From the NCBI GenBank assembly GCA_017384945.1, contig JAFNSO010000014.1:1-36885 (forward strand): a stretch of 36,885 bases of DNA. The letters run 5' to 3'. The stretch is from Ruminococcus sp. GTDB lineage: Bacteria > Bacillota > Clostridia > Oscillospirales > Acutalibacteraceae. Position numbers and translations under genes: made by a program. Within the stretch, counting starts at the first letter, position 1, and each line of letters begins with the position of its first letter. The notes below the pieces were generated by a model, which worked only from the letters and a program-made list of their open reading frames with translations, had not been told where the DNA came from and did no database searches. Shown piece by piece: positions 22,568 through 30,736 of the stretch.

Positions 22568-23318
22568 CAAAGAACACCTCCTCGGCGTTGTATACGGGAC
22601 CGTGACGGCAGACCTGAGACATAAACGCCTCACCGTCCTTCGGCTTCTGCTTACAGGCGCACACAAGACAGGCTCCGATTCCGCAGCCCATACGCTCCTC
22701 GAGCGAAACCTGACATTTTACTTTTCCCTTGCAGACCGAATAGATTGCCTTTAGCATCGGAATGGGGCCGCAGGCGAGCACCTCGTCTATCTCCCCTATT
22801 CTCTCGCTGAGAACATCGGTGACAAAGCCCTTTCTGCCCGCGCTTCCGTCGTCGGTCGTGAGCACAAGCTCTGCTCCCGCGTTTCTAAAATCGTCCTGTA
22901 GAATAACTAAGCTCTTATCGCGAAAACCCGTGATAACGAGCGGATTTTCGCACTGCTTGGCTGTAAAAAGCATCGGAGGAACTCCGATTCCGCCTCCGAT
23001 AAGGCAGTAGCGCTTTCCCTTTTCGAGCTCAAAGCCGTGACCGAGAGGCGCGAGGATCTCGACCTCCTCGCCGACCTTCATCTGAGACATAAGCCTCGTT
23101 CCCTCGCCCTTGACCTGAAAGACGAGACGCAGGCTTCTCTCGTCGGCGTCACAAATCGAAATCGGACGTCTGAGGGTTCTGCCGAACACCTTGACGTTGG
23201 CAAACTGGCCGCAGGACGCGAGCGCGGGGATTGTATCGTTCTCGACAGTCCAGTCGAAAATCCCGTCTGCTAACTGCTCGTTTCTCACAAGCCTGAATGG
23301 TCTGCTGTCATACTTCAT
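22560..23318 (-). CDS. pyrK: Dihydroorotate dehydrogenase B, electron-transfer subunit (FAD, 2Fe-2S)
   Basis: This subunit takes electrons from FMN in PyrD and delivers them to NAD+. The protein is 252 aa, the usual length. It has an FAD-binding beta barrel (LRRPISICDAD), an NAD-binding region (LIGGGIGVPPMLFTAKQ), and a C-terminal 2Fe-2S site with cysteines in CGIGACLVCAC and QVCRHGPV. Only 11 bp separate it from the transglutaminase-like gene upstream, and it overlaps pyrD downstream. AAGGAGAAAG is the ribosome binding site. Confidence 0.95.
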   Translation of the reverse strand: MKYDSRPFRLVRNEQLADGIFDWTVENDTIPALASCGQFANVKVFGRTLRRPISICDADERSLRLVFQVKGEGTRLMSQMKVGEEVEILAPLGHGFELEKGKRYCLIGGGIGVPPMLFTAKQCENPLVITGFRDKSLVILQDDFRNAGAELVLTTDDGSAGRKGFVTDVLSERIGEIDEVLACGPIPMLKAIYSVCKGKVKCQVSLEERMGCGIGACLVCACKQKPKDGEAFMSQVCRHGPVYNAEEVFFDE

Positions 23319-23329
23319 AAGCTTTCTCC

Positions 23330-24628
23330 TTAGTTATAATTTAGTTGAACCGAAATAACGTTCAAATCCTTCTTAGAGGTCACAACGACGTTAGTCGAGA
23401 GCACCCTTTCCCCGAGAAGGTCGTTCGCTTCCTTGATAAAGTCGGCGAAGGCGTAGCTTTCGTCGGAAAACAGCGCGCTGTAGATATAGTCGAAGTCTGA
23501 ATTGTTAACATAAATATGAAAATATTCCTCCCCGTTTTCCGCGACCCTCGCCAAATCCTCGCCGAGGGTGTTGTCGCTGAGGCTTTCAAGCACGCTTCCC
23601 TTGTACACATAGTAATTGCAGTCGAGGGAGTCGCACTTAGGGATAATAAGGTTGCACGATTTTATCGTGCCGTCACTCATAAAGAGCTCGTCGTCGTTGT
23701 ACGCGTTCATTTTGGGAACGATAACGTGGGTTTTCTCGAGCTGCTCCGTGGTTATGTTGAAGTAGTCGTACATACTTATGTCGTTTATATCGTCCCATGT
23801 CACGTCGGTGTAGTACCAGTTTCCGTCGAGCTTTACGGCGTTCCACATATGACCCGTATCGTCATCGTCGCCGTCGATTGTCAGCGACTTTATGCCCGCG
23901 AAGGACAAAAGGTACTGAAAGGCGTAGGAATAGCCCATGCAGACCGCCTTTTGATTGACGAGACAGCCGTAAATCGTGTACGGGTCCCTGTTCTTGCTTT
24001 CGTCCGCCTTTTTGTCGTATTTGCAGTTCTTTACAATGTAGTCGTGAATGTAAAGCTCACGCTCAAAGGGGGTCATTTCCTTTTTTAAGCCCTTTAAAAT
24101 GCTGTTTATGACCGCGTTGAGCTGACCGAGACGCTTTTTCTGCGTTTCCTCTTTGACGCTGAAATAGAGTGTGAGGCTGATTTTGTTGTCGTAAATCGAG
24201 AAAGAGTACGGCTCGCTGAGCCAGAACACCTCGGGATGGTCGAGCGAAAAGGCGAAAAAGACCTTCGCGAGCTGACGCTTTGTGATTGAGCAGTTCTCAA
24301 CGGTAAAGCTTCCCGACTCGTAGCTCCCCTTGTAGGAGGACGAGGGCTTGTCGGTAAAATCGTTGAGGTGTGCCCCGATTGCGGAGTAAACCCGCTTCAT
24401 ATCCTCGGTGTCAAGCGTTTTGTAGCCCGCGTTAAGGGTGACCTGCTTGAAGTACTCGGGGGCTTTTATTTCCTGTGCGGAATTATTTTTGTCTATCTTA
24501 ATCGAGTTGCTCTTGTTTGTGTTTATGGTGTCGCGCGTTTTGGTGCTGACGATGTAGGAAAAATCGTCGCACGAGGAAAAAAGAAGCGCAACAAAAAGAA
24601 GCAACAAGGCTATAATTCTTTTTTGCAA
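23330..24628 (-). CDS. Lipoprotein with transglutaminase-like domain
   Basis: The protein is 432 aa. The N-terminus MQKRIIALLLLFVALLFSSC has a lipid-attachment Cys at residue 20. A helical region precedes a transglutaminase-like domain with Cys230 in QKAVCMGYSYAF, His260 in GHMWNAV, and Asp275 in WYYTDVTWDD. The C-terminal third is of unknown fold. The substrate is unknown. A surface location suggests wall or protein processing. It lies between tsaD and pyrK with very small gaps (5 bp and 11 bp), so it is co-transcribed with housekeeping genes, which is unusual for a surface protein. The start is TTG with AGGTG upstream. It shares the fold, but not close sequence, with the protein at 11063-12355. 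Confidence 0.88.
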   Translation of the reverse strand: MQKRIIALLLLFVALLFSSCDDFSYIVSTKTRDTINTNKSNSIKIDKNNSAQEIKAPEYFKQVTLNAGYKTLDTEDMKRVYSAIGAHLNDFTDKPSSSYKGSYESGSFTVENCSITKRQLAKVFFAFSLDHPEVFWLSEPYSFSIYDNKISLTLYFSVKEETQKKRLGQLNAVINSILKGLKKEMTPFERELYIHDYIVKNCKYDKKADESKNRDPYTIYGCLVNQKAVCMGYSYAFQYLLSFAGIKSLTIDGDDDDTGHMWNAVKLDGNWYYTDVTWDDINDISMYDYFNITTEQLEKTHVIVPKMNAYNDDELFMSDGTIKSCNLIIPKCDSLDCNYYVYKGSVLESLSDNTLGEDLARVAENGEEYFHIYVNNSDFDYIYSALFSDESYAFADFIKEANDLLGERVLSTNVVVTSKKDLNVISVQLNYN

Positions 24629-24633
24629 TTATT

Positions 24634-25644
24634 TCACCTGTAATCTATCGGTAATGTCGCGACCGCGTTCAAGCTGAGGTCGGCGATGTTGCCGCTGAGA
24701 TACTCGTAATAGCCCTGCGAGCCGACCATAGCGGCGTTGTCGGTGCAGACGCTTTTGTCGGGCATAAAGAACTTGAGCCCACGCTTTTCGCACTCCTCGG
24801 CGAGGGATTTTCTGAGCAGTGAGTTAGCGGAAACTCCACCCGCGGCGACTAGTGTTTTTATACCGCTGTCCTCGGCGGCTTTAAGAAAATGGGAAACGAG
24901 CAAATCAACAACCGCCTTTCTGAATGAGGCGCAGACGTCGTTGACGGGGACTTCCTCTCCCCTCTGCTCCATGGTGTGAATGAGGTTTATGACCGCGGTT
25001 TTCAGACCCGAAAAGCTGAAATCATACGGCGCGTCGTGAACAACGGGACGCGGGAACTTAAAAGCGTCAGGGTCGCCGAGCTCGGCTCTTTTGTCCATTT
25101 CGATCCCCCCGGGGTAGGACATACCCATGGTTCTGGCCGCCTTGTCGAACGCCTCGCCCGCCGCGTCGTCGCGGGTCCTGCCGATGACAGACATCTTTGT
25201 GTAGTCCTCAACCTTGACGATGTGGCTGTGTCCTCCGCTGACGACAAGACACATAAAGGGCGGTTTTAATTCTTTGTGAGAAATATAATTTGACGCGATG
25301 TGACTTCTCAGGTGGTGGGTCGGCACAAGCGGCTTGCCCGTCGCGAGCGAAAGACCCTTCGCGAAGTTGACGCCGACCAGAAGCGCGCCGATAAGACCGG
25401 GCGCGTGGGTAACGGCAATCGCGTCGATGTCGTCCATTTTTACATTCGCCTCGTCCAGAGCTCCCTTGACAACGGGAACAATCGCCTCGGCGTGACGGCG
25501 TGAGGCGATTTCGGGAACGACCCCGCCGTAAAGCTTGTGCTCCTCGACCTGTGAGGCAATGACGGAGGAAAGAACCTCGCGTCCGTCCTCGACGACCGCG
25601 GCGGCGGTCTCGTCGCAGGAGCTTTCTATTGATAAAATCTTCAT
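24634..25644 (-). CDS. tsaD: tRNA N6-threonylcarbamoyladenosine transferase subunit TsaD
   Basis: This is the catalytic component that adds threonylcarbamoyl to adenosine 37 of tRNAs reading ANN codons. It works with TsaB and TsaE, which are not in this window. The protein is 336 aa, normal. Hallmarks: the ASKHA-fold start MKILSIESSCDETAAAVVE, the metal-binding His pair in PTHHLRSH, CLVVSGGHSH, and VAAGGVSANSLLR. I chose the ATG at 25644 because AGGTGA lies 5 nt upstream and the family N-terminus begins here; 28 extra upstream residues in frame have no family match. It directly follows rimI (4 bp), a frequent pairing. Confidence 0.97.
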   Translation of the reverse strand: MKILSIESSCDETAAAVVEDGREVLSSVIASQVEEHKLYGGVVPEIASRRHAEAIVPVVKGALDEANVKMDDIDAIAVTHAPGLIGALLVGVNFAKGLSLATGKPLVPTHHLRSHIASNYISHKELKPPFMCLVVSGGHSHIVKVEDYTKMSVIGRTRDDAAGEAFDKAARTMGMSYPGGIEMDKRAELGDPDAFKFPRPVVHDAPYDFSFSGLKTAVINLIHTMEQRGEEVPVNDVCASFRKAVVDLLVSHFLKAAEDSGIKTLVAAGGVSANSLLRKSLAEECEKRGLKFFMPDKSVCTDNAAMVGSQGYYEYLSGNIADLSLNAVATLPIDYR

Positions 25645-25648
25645 AAAA

Positions 25649-26077
25649 TCACCTAAAGTATTTAGTAAGTAAAAGCGCGTCCTCGATAGGCTTTCGGTAG
25701 TAGGATCTGCGAACACCGACCCTCTCAAAGCCGAGGCTCGAGTACAGAGCCACAGCCGCCGTGTTTGACGGACGAACCTCGAGGGTCAGGAACGCGAGTG
25801 AGCTGAACCGTTCGCAGACGTAACTGACGAGCGATTTTCCGACGCCCTTTCCCCTGTGGTCGGGCAGAACGGCAACGTTGTAAATGTAGCCCTCGTCGGC
25901 GGCAACACATAAGCCGATGTAGCCGACAGGCTTGCCGTCGAGCTCATATATAAAGAAAAAGTTGTTGTCAAGCTCAAAGGACTCGCGCAGACTCTGCTCG
26001 CTCCACGGGGTCGAAAAGCACAGTGACTCAAGCGACGCCGCGAAGGAGAGCTCGGTCTCTTTCATTTCTCTGATCAT
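25649..26077 (-). CDS. rimI: Ribosomal protein S18 alanine N-acetyltransferase (GNAT)
   Basis: This is a GNAT-fold acetyltransferase of 142 aa that uses acetyl-CoA. Motif A (VAVLPDHRGKGVGKSLV) binds acetyl-CoA, and LEVRPSNTAAVALYSSLGFERVGVRR is typical of RimI. Position next to tsaD supports the RimI call over other GNAT members. The ATG shares one base with the stop of the phosphatase gene upstream, so translation is coupled and no strong ribosome binding site is needed. Confidence 0.9.
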   Translation of the reverse strand: MIREMKETELSFAASLESLCFSTPWSEQSLRESFELDNNFFFIYELDGKPVGYIGLCVAADEGYIYNVAVLPDHRGKGVGKSLVSYVCERFSSLAFLTLEVRPSNTAAVALYSSLGFERVGVRRSYYRKPIEDALLLTKYFR

Positions 26078-26505
26078 TATATTTCTTTAAGAGAACTTTG
26101 AATCGCGTCATAAATCTCGTCCCTGCAACGGCGGTAGGTGTCCTCGTCGCCGCCGAAGGGGTCGGAGATCCCGCCGGTCTCTGCGCCGAGCAGCCACACC
26201 TTGTAGGGGTTAGCTCCCATGGCAATTAGCGCGTGCTTGTGGTACGGAGTCATAACGAAGATGATATCGTAGTCCGAAAGCGTCAGCTCACGGACAGGCT
26301 TTGTGCGGTAGCGGGAGATGTCGACGCCGATTTCACGGCAGACGGCTATCGCGTTGTCGGACACCCGCTGACCCTTTGCCGCCTGAATCCCCGCGCTGTC
26401 GGCGTTAATGCCGAGCATATTGTCGTAGGAAAGCTTCTCGAGAATACCCTGCGCCATAGGACTGCGGCAGGTGTTTCCCGTGCAGACAAATAAAATATTT
26501 TTCAT
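26077..26505 (-). CDS. Low-molecular-weight protein tyrosine/arginine phosphatase
   Basis: This is a small phosphatase of 142 aa. The signature loop is CTGNTCRS near the N-terminus (nucleophile Cys8, Arg14), and the general acid Asp is in SDPFGGDEDTY. Members related to Bacillus YwlE act on phospho-arginine while others act on phospho-tyrosine; the Thr after GN in the loop (CTGNT) is as in YwlE, which favours phospho-arginine, but this is not proof. GGGAGGAA is the ribosome binding site. It is the first gene of the compact run through pyrD. No convincing promoter was recognised in the gap upstream. Confidence 0.9.
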   Translation of the reverse strand: MKNILFVCTGNTCRSPMAQGILEKLSYDNMLGINADSAGIQAAKGQRVSDNAIAVCREIGVDISRYRTKPVRELTLSDYDIIFVMTPYHKHALIAMGANPYKVWLLGAETGGISDPFGGDEDTYRRCRDEIYDAIQSSLKEI

Positions 26506-26594
26506 ATAAATTCCTCCCTTGAGGTTATTAAATAATTCATAAACGTGTAAAAATAAGCTCTGTTAAAAAACCGTCAGTCAAAAATCAAGGCAAG

Positions 26595-26820
26595 ACCTGC
26601 CGTTGATGAACCTTTCCGCTAATCAAAACGCTTCCAAAGGCAGCTTTGGCTGTCGCGGCTCGCGACCAAAGGCAGCTCCGGCTCCCGCGGCTCGCGGGCT
26701 GTCGCGGCTCGCAACTATAACACACTAAGTTTAAATCAAGTTCAGACCTGCCGTTGATGAACCTTGCCGCTAAACCAAACGCTTCCAAAGGCAGCTTTGG
26801 CTGTCGCGGCTCGCGGGCGG
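26595..26820 (-). repeat. Two copies of a dispersed repeat (also at 34181-34554)
   Basis: Two copies about 70 bp long (26595-26664 and 26746-26820) are nearly identical and 151 bp apart. Read on the minus strand each begins near AGCTGCCTTTGGAAGCGTT and ends TTCATCAACGGCAGGTC; the same core makes up the array at 34181-34554. A third, short piece (about 26665-26690) shares AGCCGGAGCTGCCTTTGG. GC-rich CGCGGCTCGCG stretches flank the copies. The whole gap 26506-26821 between polA and the phosphatase gene holds no gene. Short reading frames through it are products of the repeat. Confidence 0.85.
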
Positions 26821-26821
26821 G

Positions 26822-29362
26822 TTAGGATTTGGCTTCGTACCAGGTTTTGCCTATTGACGCCTCGGCTATGAGGGGAACGCTGAGAGTGACCGCCTTCTCC
26901 ATTTCCTCCTGAAGAAGCATCGCGACCCTCATGCTCTCGTCCGCGGGAGCCTCGACAATAAGCTCGTCGTGCACCTGCAAAATAAGCCGCGAGCGGAGTC
27001 CTTCCTCCCTCATACGCCTGTCAACGTTAATCATCGCGATTTTGATTATGTCGGCGGCAGTACCCTGAATCGGCATATTACGCGCGACTCTTTCACCGAA
27101 GGCTCTCGTGTTGAAATTGCCCTGCGTCAGCTCGGGGAGATACCTCCTCCTGCCGAACATAGTGACGGCGTAGCCGTTTTCTTTTGCGCTTTCAACCATA
27201 CGCTTCATATACGCGTCGATCCCGCTGTAGTGAGCAAGGTACGATTTTATATAATTGCCCGCCTCGCGGGTCGTAACGTGAATGTCCTTTCCCAGAGAGA
27301 ACGCCCCGATTCCGTATACGATTCCGAAATTGACCGCCTTCGCGCGGGAACGCATTTCGGGAGTCACCATTTCAAGCGGCATTCCGAAAACCTGCGAGGC
27401 AGTGATGGCGTGGATATCGTCGTTGTTTTTGAACGCGTTAATCATATTTTCGTCAGCCGAAAGGTGAGCGAGAACCCGAAGCTCAATCTGGCTGTAGTCC
27501 GCGTCAATCAGTACACAGCCGTCCTTAGCCCTGAAAAAGCGGCGAAGCTCCCTTCCGAGCTCGGTTCTGACGGGGATGTTCTGCAAATTAGGCTCGGTCG
27601 AGCTGATTCTGCCTGTGCGGGTCTCGGTCTGGTTGAAGCTCGAGTGAATCCTGCCGTCATCGGCAACAACCTTGAGCAAGCCGTCGCAGTAGGTCGATTT
27701 CAGCTTCGCGAGCGCCCTGTAGCTGAGCACCATATCGACAACGGGATAGCTGTATCTGAGACTCTCGAGTACATCGGCGCTCGTCGAGTAACCGCTCTTC
27801 GTCTTTTTCTTGGCGGGCAGTCCGAGCTTCTCAAACAGCGCGACCCCGAGCTGTTTTGGGGAGTTGATGTTGAACTCGTAGCCCGCCTGATCGTAAATCT
27901 CTCGTTCGAGGTTTTCAATCTGCCCCGTCAGCGAGTCGCCAAACGCCTTTATGCCGCCGCTGTCGACGGAAAAGCCGAGGTTTTCCATGCGGGCGAGTAC
28001 GTTGGCGAGCGGAATCTCAATGTCGTTGAGCAGGCTCGTCATCTGCTTTTCCTCTATGTCGGAGAGGATTTTTCCGCAAAGCTCGGGCATACGGTAAACG
28101 TTCTTGTATATTTCTTTATCAGAATTATCAAGCTCGGGAAGCGAAAGCTGAAAGCTCATGCACATCTTTTCAAGCGAGTACGACGAGGACGACGGCTGCA
28201 AAAGATAAGCCGCGAGGAGCAAATCGGTATTGATGCTTTTGACCTCAAAGCCGTTTTTGTCCGCGTAAGCGAACAGCGGCTTGCTGTCGAAGGTGTACTT
28301 TTCGACCTTCGGGTCAGCGAGCAGAGCTCTGATTTTTTCCTCGTCTTCAATGAGAACTACCCTTTTCTCGGCGGCGCAGGCAAAAGTCGGCTTGCCGTCG
28401 GAAAACTCACATATAAAGTATAATTCCTTTTGAGAATAATTATTGTCAATCTCAACCGAAATCGTCTCAGCTTCGGCGGTCTCGGTCCGGATTTCCGCGC
28501 TCTGAGAGCGGAGATCGAACTTTTCAATCAGCTTGAACAGCTCGAGCCTAGCCATAAGCCTTTCGGCGGCGTCGGGGTTGGTGAGCTCAACCTTGTAGCT
28601 GTCCGAATTTGTGTCGATTGGGATGTCGCGCTTGATTTCGCCGAGCATACGGCTCAGAAACGCGTTGTCGCGCGAGGCAATAAGCTTTTTGCGCATTCCC
28701 TCTTTTATATCAATTGTATCTATGTTTTCATATATATTGTCGAGGTCGTGAAACCTTGAAACAAGCTCCGTCGCGCCCTTGGGTCCGATTCCGGCGACCC
28801 CGGGGATACAGTCGGAGCTGTCGCCCTGAATCGCCTTGACCTCTATGAGCTGACGCGGACTTACCCCGTAGTCCTCCATGACCTTGTCGGGGGTGTAGAA
28901 AATGTTTGTCTTGTTAGTCTGCAAATCGACCGTGGTTTTGTCGCTGACGAGCTGGAGCGAGTCGCGATCTCCCGTCGCGATAAAGCACCTGTCTCCCCTG
29001 TCCTCAGCCGCCTTTGAGAGCGTGCCGAGGATGTCGTCCGCCTCGTAGCCCTCGCAGGTTACGAGCTTGTAGCCGAGCAGGGTCAGAAGCTTCTTAAGGG
29101 GCTCAAGCTGAGAAGCGAGCTCCTCGGGCATACCCTTTCGGTTGGACTTGTAGCCGTCGTAAGCCTTGTGACGGAAGGTCGGAGCCTTTAAGTCAAAGGC
29201 GATCGCTACCCTGTCGGGGCTTGTGTCGGTCTTGATTTTTTCGAGCATGGTCAGAAATCCGTAAATCGCGTTTGTGGGCTGACCGTCCTTTGTGGAAAGC
29301 GGACGGATCCCGTAGAACGCGCGGTTCAGAATACTGTTTCCGTCAATTACCAAGAAATTCAT
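26822..29362 (-). CDS. polA: DNA polymerase I
   Basis: This enzyme fills gaps and removes RNA primers in replication and repair. The protein is 846 aa. Domains: 5'-nuclease (1-290; AFDLKAPTFRHKAYDGYKS, then YEADDILGTL and ATGDRDSLQLV), a 3'-5' exonuclease-like domain (about 305-470), and a polymerase domain with motif A (DADYSQIELRVLAHLS), O-helix RSRAKAVNFGIVYGIGA, and motif C (QVHDELIVEAP). The exonuclease-like domain lacks the DxE metal site of E. coli Pol I (the matching segment reads ELYFICEFSDG), so proofreading is probably lost, as in many Gram-positive enzymes. The ATG overlaps the TGA of alr, so the two are coupled. The stop is 1 bp from a dispersed repeat. Confidence 0.96.
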   Translation of the reverse strand: MNFLVIDGNSILNRAFYGIRPLSTKDGQPTNAIYGFLTMLEKIKTDTSPDRVAIAFDLKAPTFRHKAYDGYKSNRKGMPEELASQLEPLKKLLTLLGYKLVTCEGYEADDILGTLSKAAEDRGDRCFIATGDRDSLQLVSDKTTVDLQTNKTNIFYTPDKVMEDYGVSPRQLIEVKAIQGDSSDCIPGVAGIGPKGATELVSRFHDLDNIYENIDTIDIKEGMRKKLIASRDNAFLSRMLGEIKRDIPIDTNSDSYKVELTNPDAAERLMARLELFKLIEKFDLRSQSAEIRTETAEAETISVEIDNNYSQKELYFICEFSDGKPTFACAAEKRVVLIEDEEKIRALLADPKVEKYTFDSKPLFAYADKNGFEVKSINTDLLLAAYLLQPSSSSYSLEKMCMSFQLSLPELDNSDKEIYKNVYRMPELCGKILSDIEEKQMTSLLNDIEIPLANVLARMENLGFSVDSGGIKAFGDSLTGQIENLEREIYDQAGYEFNINSPKQLGVALFEKLGLPAKKKTKSGYSTSADVLESLRYSYPVVDMVLSYRALAKLKSTYCDGLLKVVADDGRIHSSFNQTETRTGRISSTEPNLQNIPVRTELGRELRRFFRAKDGCVLIDADYSQIELRVLAHLSADENMINAFKNNDDIHAITASQVFGMPLEMVTPEMRSRAKAVNFGIVYGIGAFSLGKDIHVTTREAGNYIKSYLAHYSGIDAYMKRMVESAKENGYAVTMFGRRRYLPELTQGNFNTRAFGERVARNMPIQGTAADIIKIAMINVDRRMREEGLRSRLILQVHDELIVEAPADESMRVAMLLQEEMEKAVTLSVPLIAEASIGKTWYEAKS

Positions 29363-30534
29363 ATTTTATACATCACTTCCAGAATCTTGTCGCGTCTGAG
29401 ATAAATTCGCGGAACACGCTTTGAAATCGCGCAGACGACCTCGTAGTTGATCGTGCGGGCGCAGAGAGCCAGATCATCAGCGGTGCGCTCGCCGTTTTCG
29501 CCCGAGCCGAACACGATTACCTCGTCGCCGATTTCGACGCCCTCGATATCGCTTACGTCGAGCATAGCCTGGTCCATACATATTCTGCCCACAATCGGGG
29601 CTTTTTTACCTTTGACTATCATATAGCCGTCCTGAGCGTAGGCGCGGATAAAGCCGTCAGCGTAGCCGACGGGAACAGTCGCGACAATCATATCCCGCTC
29701 AGCCGTAAAGGTTCTGCCGTAGGAAATCGTCGCGCCCTTTCGCAGCGGCTTTACGTGGGAAACGACGGTTTTCATCGTCATACATGGCTTGAGCGTCAGT
29801 CTGTCCTTAAGCTCAGGGGACGGCGCGAGACCGTAGAGGATGATTCCCGCGCGCACCATATCGCAGTAGGTTTGCGGGTAATCCTCGATTGCGCCCGAGT
29901 TCGAGCAGTGAACCGTCTCAAAATTTATATTATTTTCTTTTAAAGAATTAACAGTGTGCGTAAAAGCGTTGAACTGTTTTTCGGTAAACTCCCTGCCGTC
30001 CTCGGCGCAGTCCGAAACGCAGAAGTGCGTGAAAATGCCCTGAGGATTAAGTCCCTCGAGCGCGCAGGCGGTTTTTATTTCTTCTATAGAATTATCATCC
30101 CTCGGGAACTCCTGACACATAAACCCGATCCTGCTCATACCCGTGTCGAGCTTGATGTGAATGTTGACGCTCACGCCACTTGCCTTACAGCTCTCGCTGA
30201 GCAGACGCGCGTAATCGAGCGAGTAAACAGCCTGCGAAATATCGAGAGAGCTCAGCTCGTCGGCGCAGGACGCGGGGGTGTAGCCGAGAATGAGAATCGG
30301 GGCTTTTATTCCGCCGTCGCGCAGCTCCTTGCCCTCATCGAGATTGCTCACGGCGAAGTAAGAGGCTCCAAGCTTTTCGTAAAGCTCCGCGAGAGCCACC
30401 GCTCCGTGACCGTAGCCGTCCGCCTTTACAACACAGCAGAGCTTTTTCTGCCCTACCTTCTTTTTTATTTCCAAAAAATTGTCCCGAGCGTAGTCAAGCG
30501 AGATTTCCGTCCAGGTTCTTTTGACAATTTCCAT
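29359..30534 (-). CDS. alr: Alanine racemase
   Basis: This PLP enzyme makes D-alanine for peptidoglycan. The protein is 391 aa. Hallmarks: Lys in VVKADGYGHGAVALA binds PLP, the catalytic Tyr lies in ISYGRTFTAE, and GRICMDQAMLDVSD is a conserved active-site region. AAGGGTG is the ribosome binding site. It is the first gene of a pair with polA and has its own promoter (30575-30603). Confidence 0.96.
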   Translation of the reverse strand: MEIVKRTWTEISLDYARDNFLEIKKKVGQKKLCCVVKADGYGHGAVALAELYEKLGASYFAVSNLDEGKELRDGGIKAPILILGYTPASCADELSSLDISQAVYSLDYARLLSESCKASGVSVNIHIKLDTGMSRIGFMCQEFPRDDNSIEEIKTACALEGLNPQGIFTHFCVSDCAEDGREFTEKQFNAFTHTVNSLKENNINFETVHCSNSGAIEDYPQTYCDMVRAGIILYGLAPSPELKDRLTLKPCMTMKTVVSHVKPLRKGATISYGRTFTAERDMIVATVPVGYADGFIRAYAQDGYMIVKGKKAPIVGRICMDQAMLDVSDIEGVEIGDEVIVFGSGENGERTADDLALCARTINYEVVCAISKRVPRIYLRRDKILEVMYKI

Positions 30535-30574
30535 AATTCACCCTTCTGTCAGCATTATGTACATAGTTAGGAAT

Positions 30575-30603
30575 ATTATATTATAAATGTATACATTATT
30601 CAA
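30575..30603 (-). promoter_or_regulatory. Sigma-A promoter of alr-polA
   Basis: On the minus strand TTGAAT (30598-30603), 17 bp, TATAAT (30575-30580). The spacer contains the palindrome AATGTATACATT. Confidence 0.75.
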
Positions 30604-30646
30604 TAGGGTCAGAGAATTATAATAAAAATTTCGCCGTATTGCACAC

Positions 30647-30675
30647 TTGAAAAATGTATTTTATTGTGCTAAAAT
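30647..30675 (+). promoter_or_regulatory. Sigma-A promoter of putP
   Basis: TTGAAA (30647-30652), 17 bp, TAAAAT (30670-30675). It is divergent from the alr promoter; the 200-bp gap holds both and no gene. Confidence 0.65.
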
Positions 30676-30736
30676 GTAAAAGTGTTTTTTAAAAGCACAG
30701 AAAATTTGTGCAAAAAATAATAAACGGAGGGAAATT

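Noticed and set aside
26585..26788. A 67-codon minus-strand reading frame between polA and the phosphatase gene
   Set aside because: It consists of dispersed-repeat sequence and has no ribosome binding site.
26969..28423. A 484-codon plus-strand reading frame opposite polA
   Set aside because: It is the complement of the polymerase and exonuclease-like domains of polA. It is explained by G+C-rich codon structure and has no start signal.
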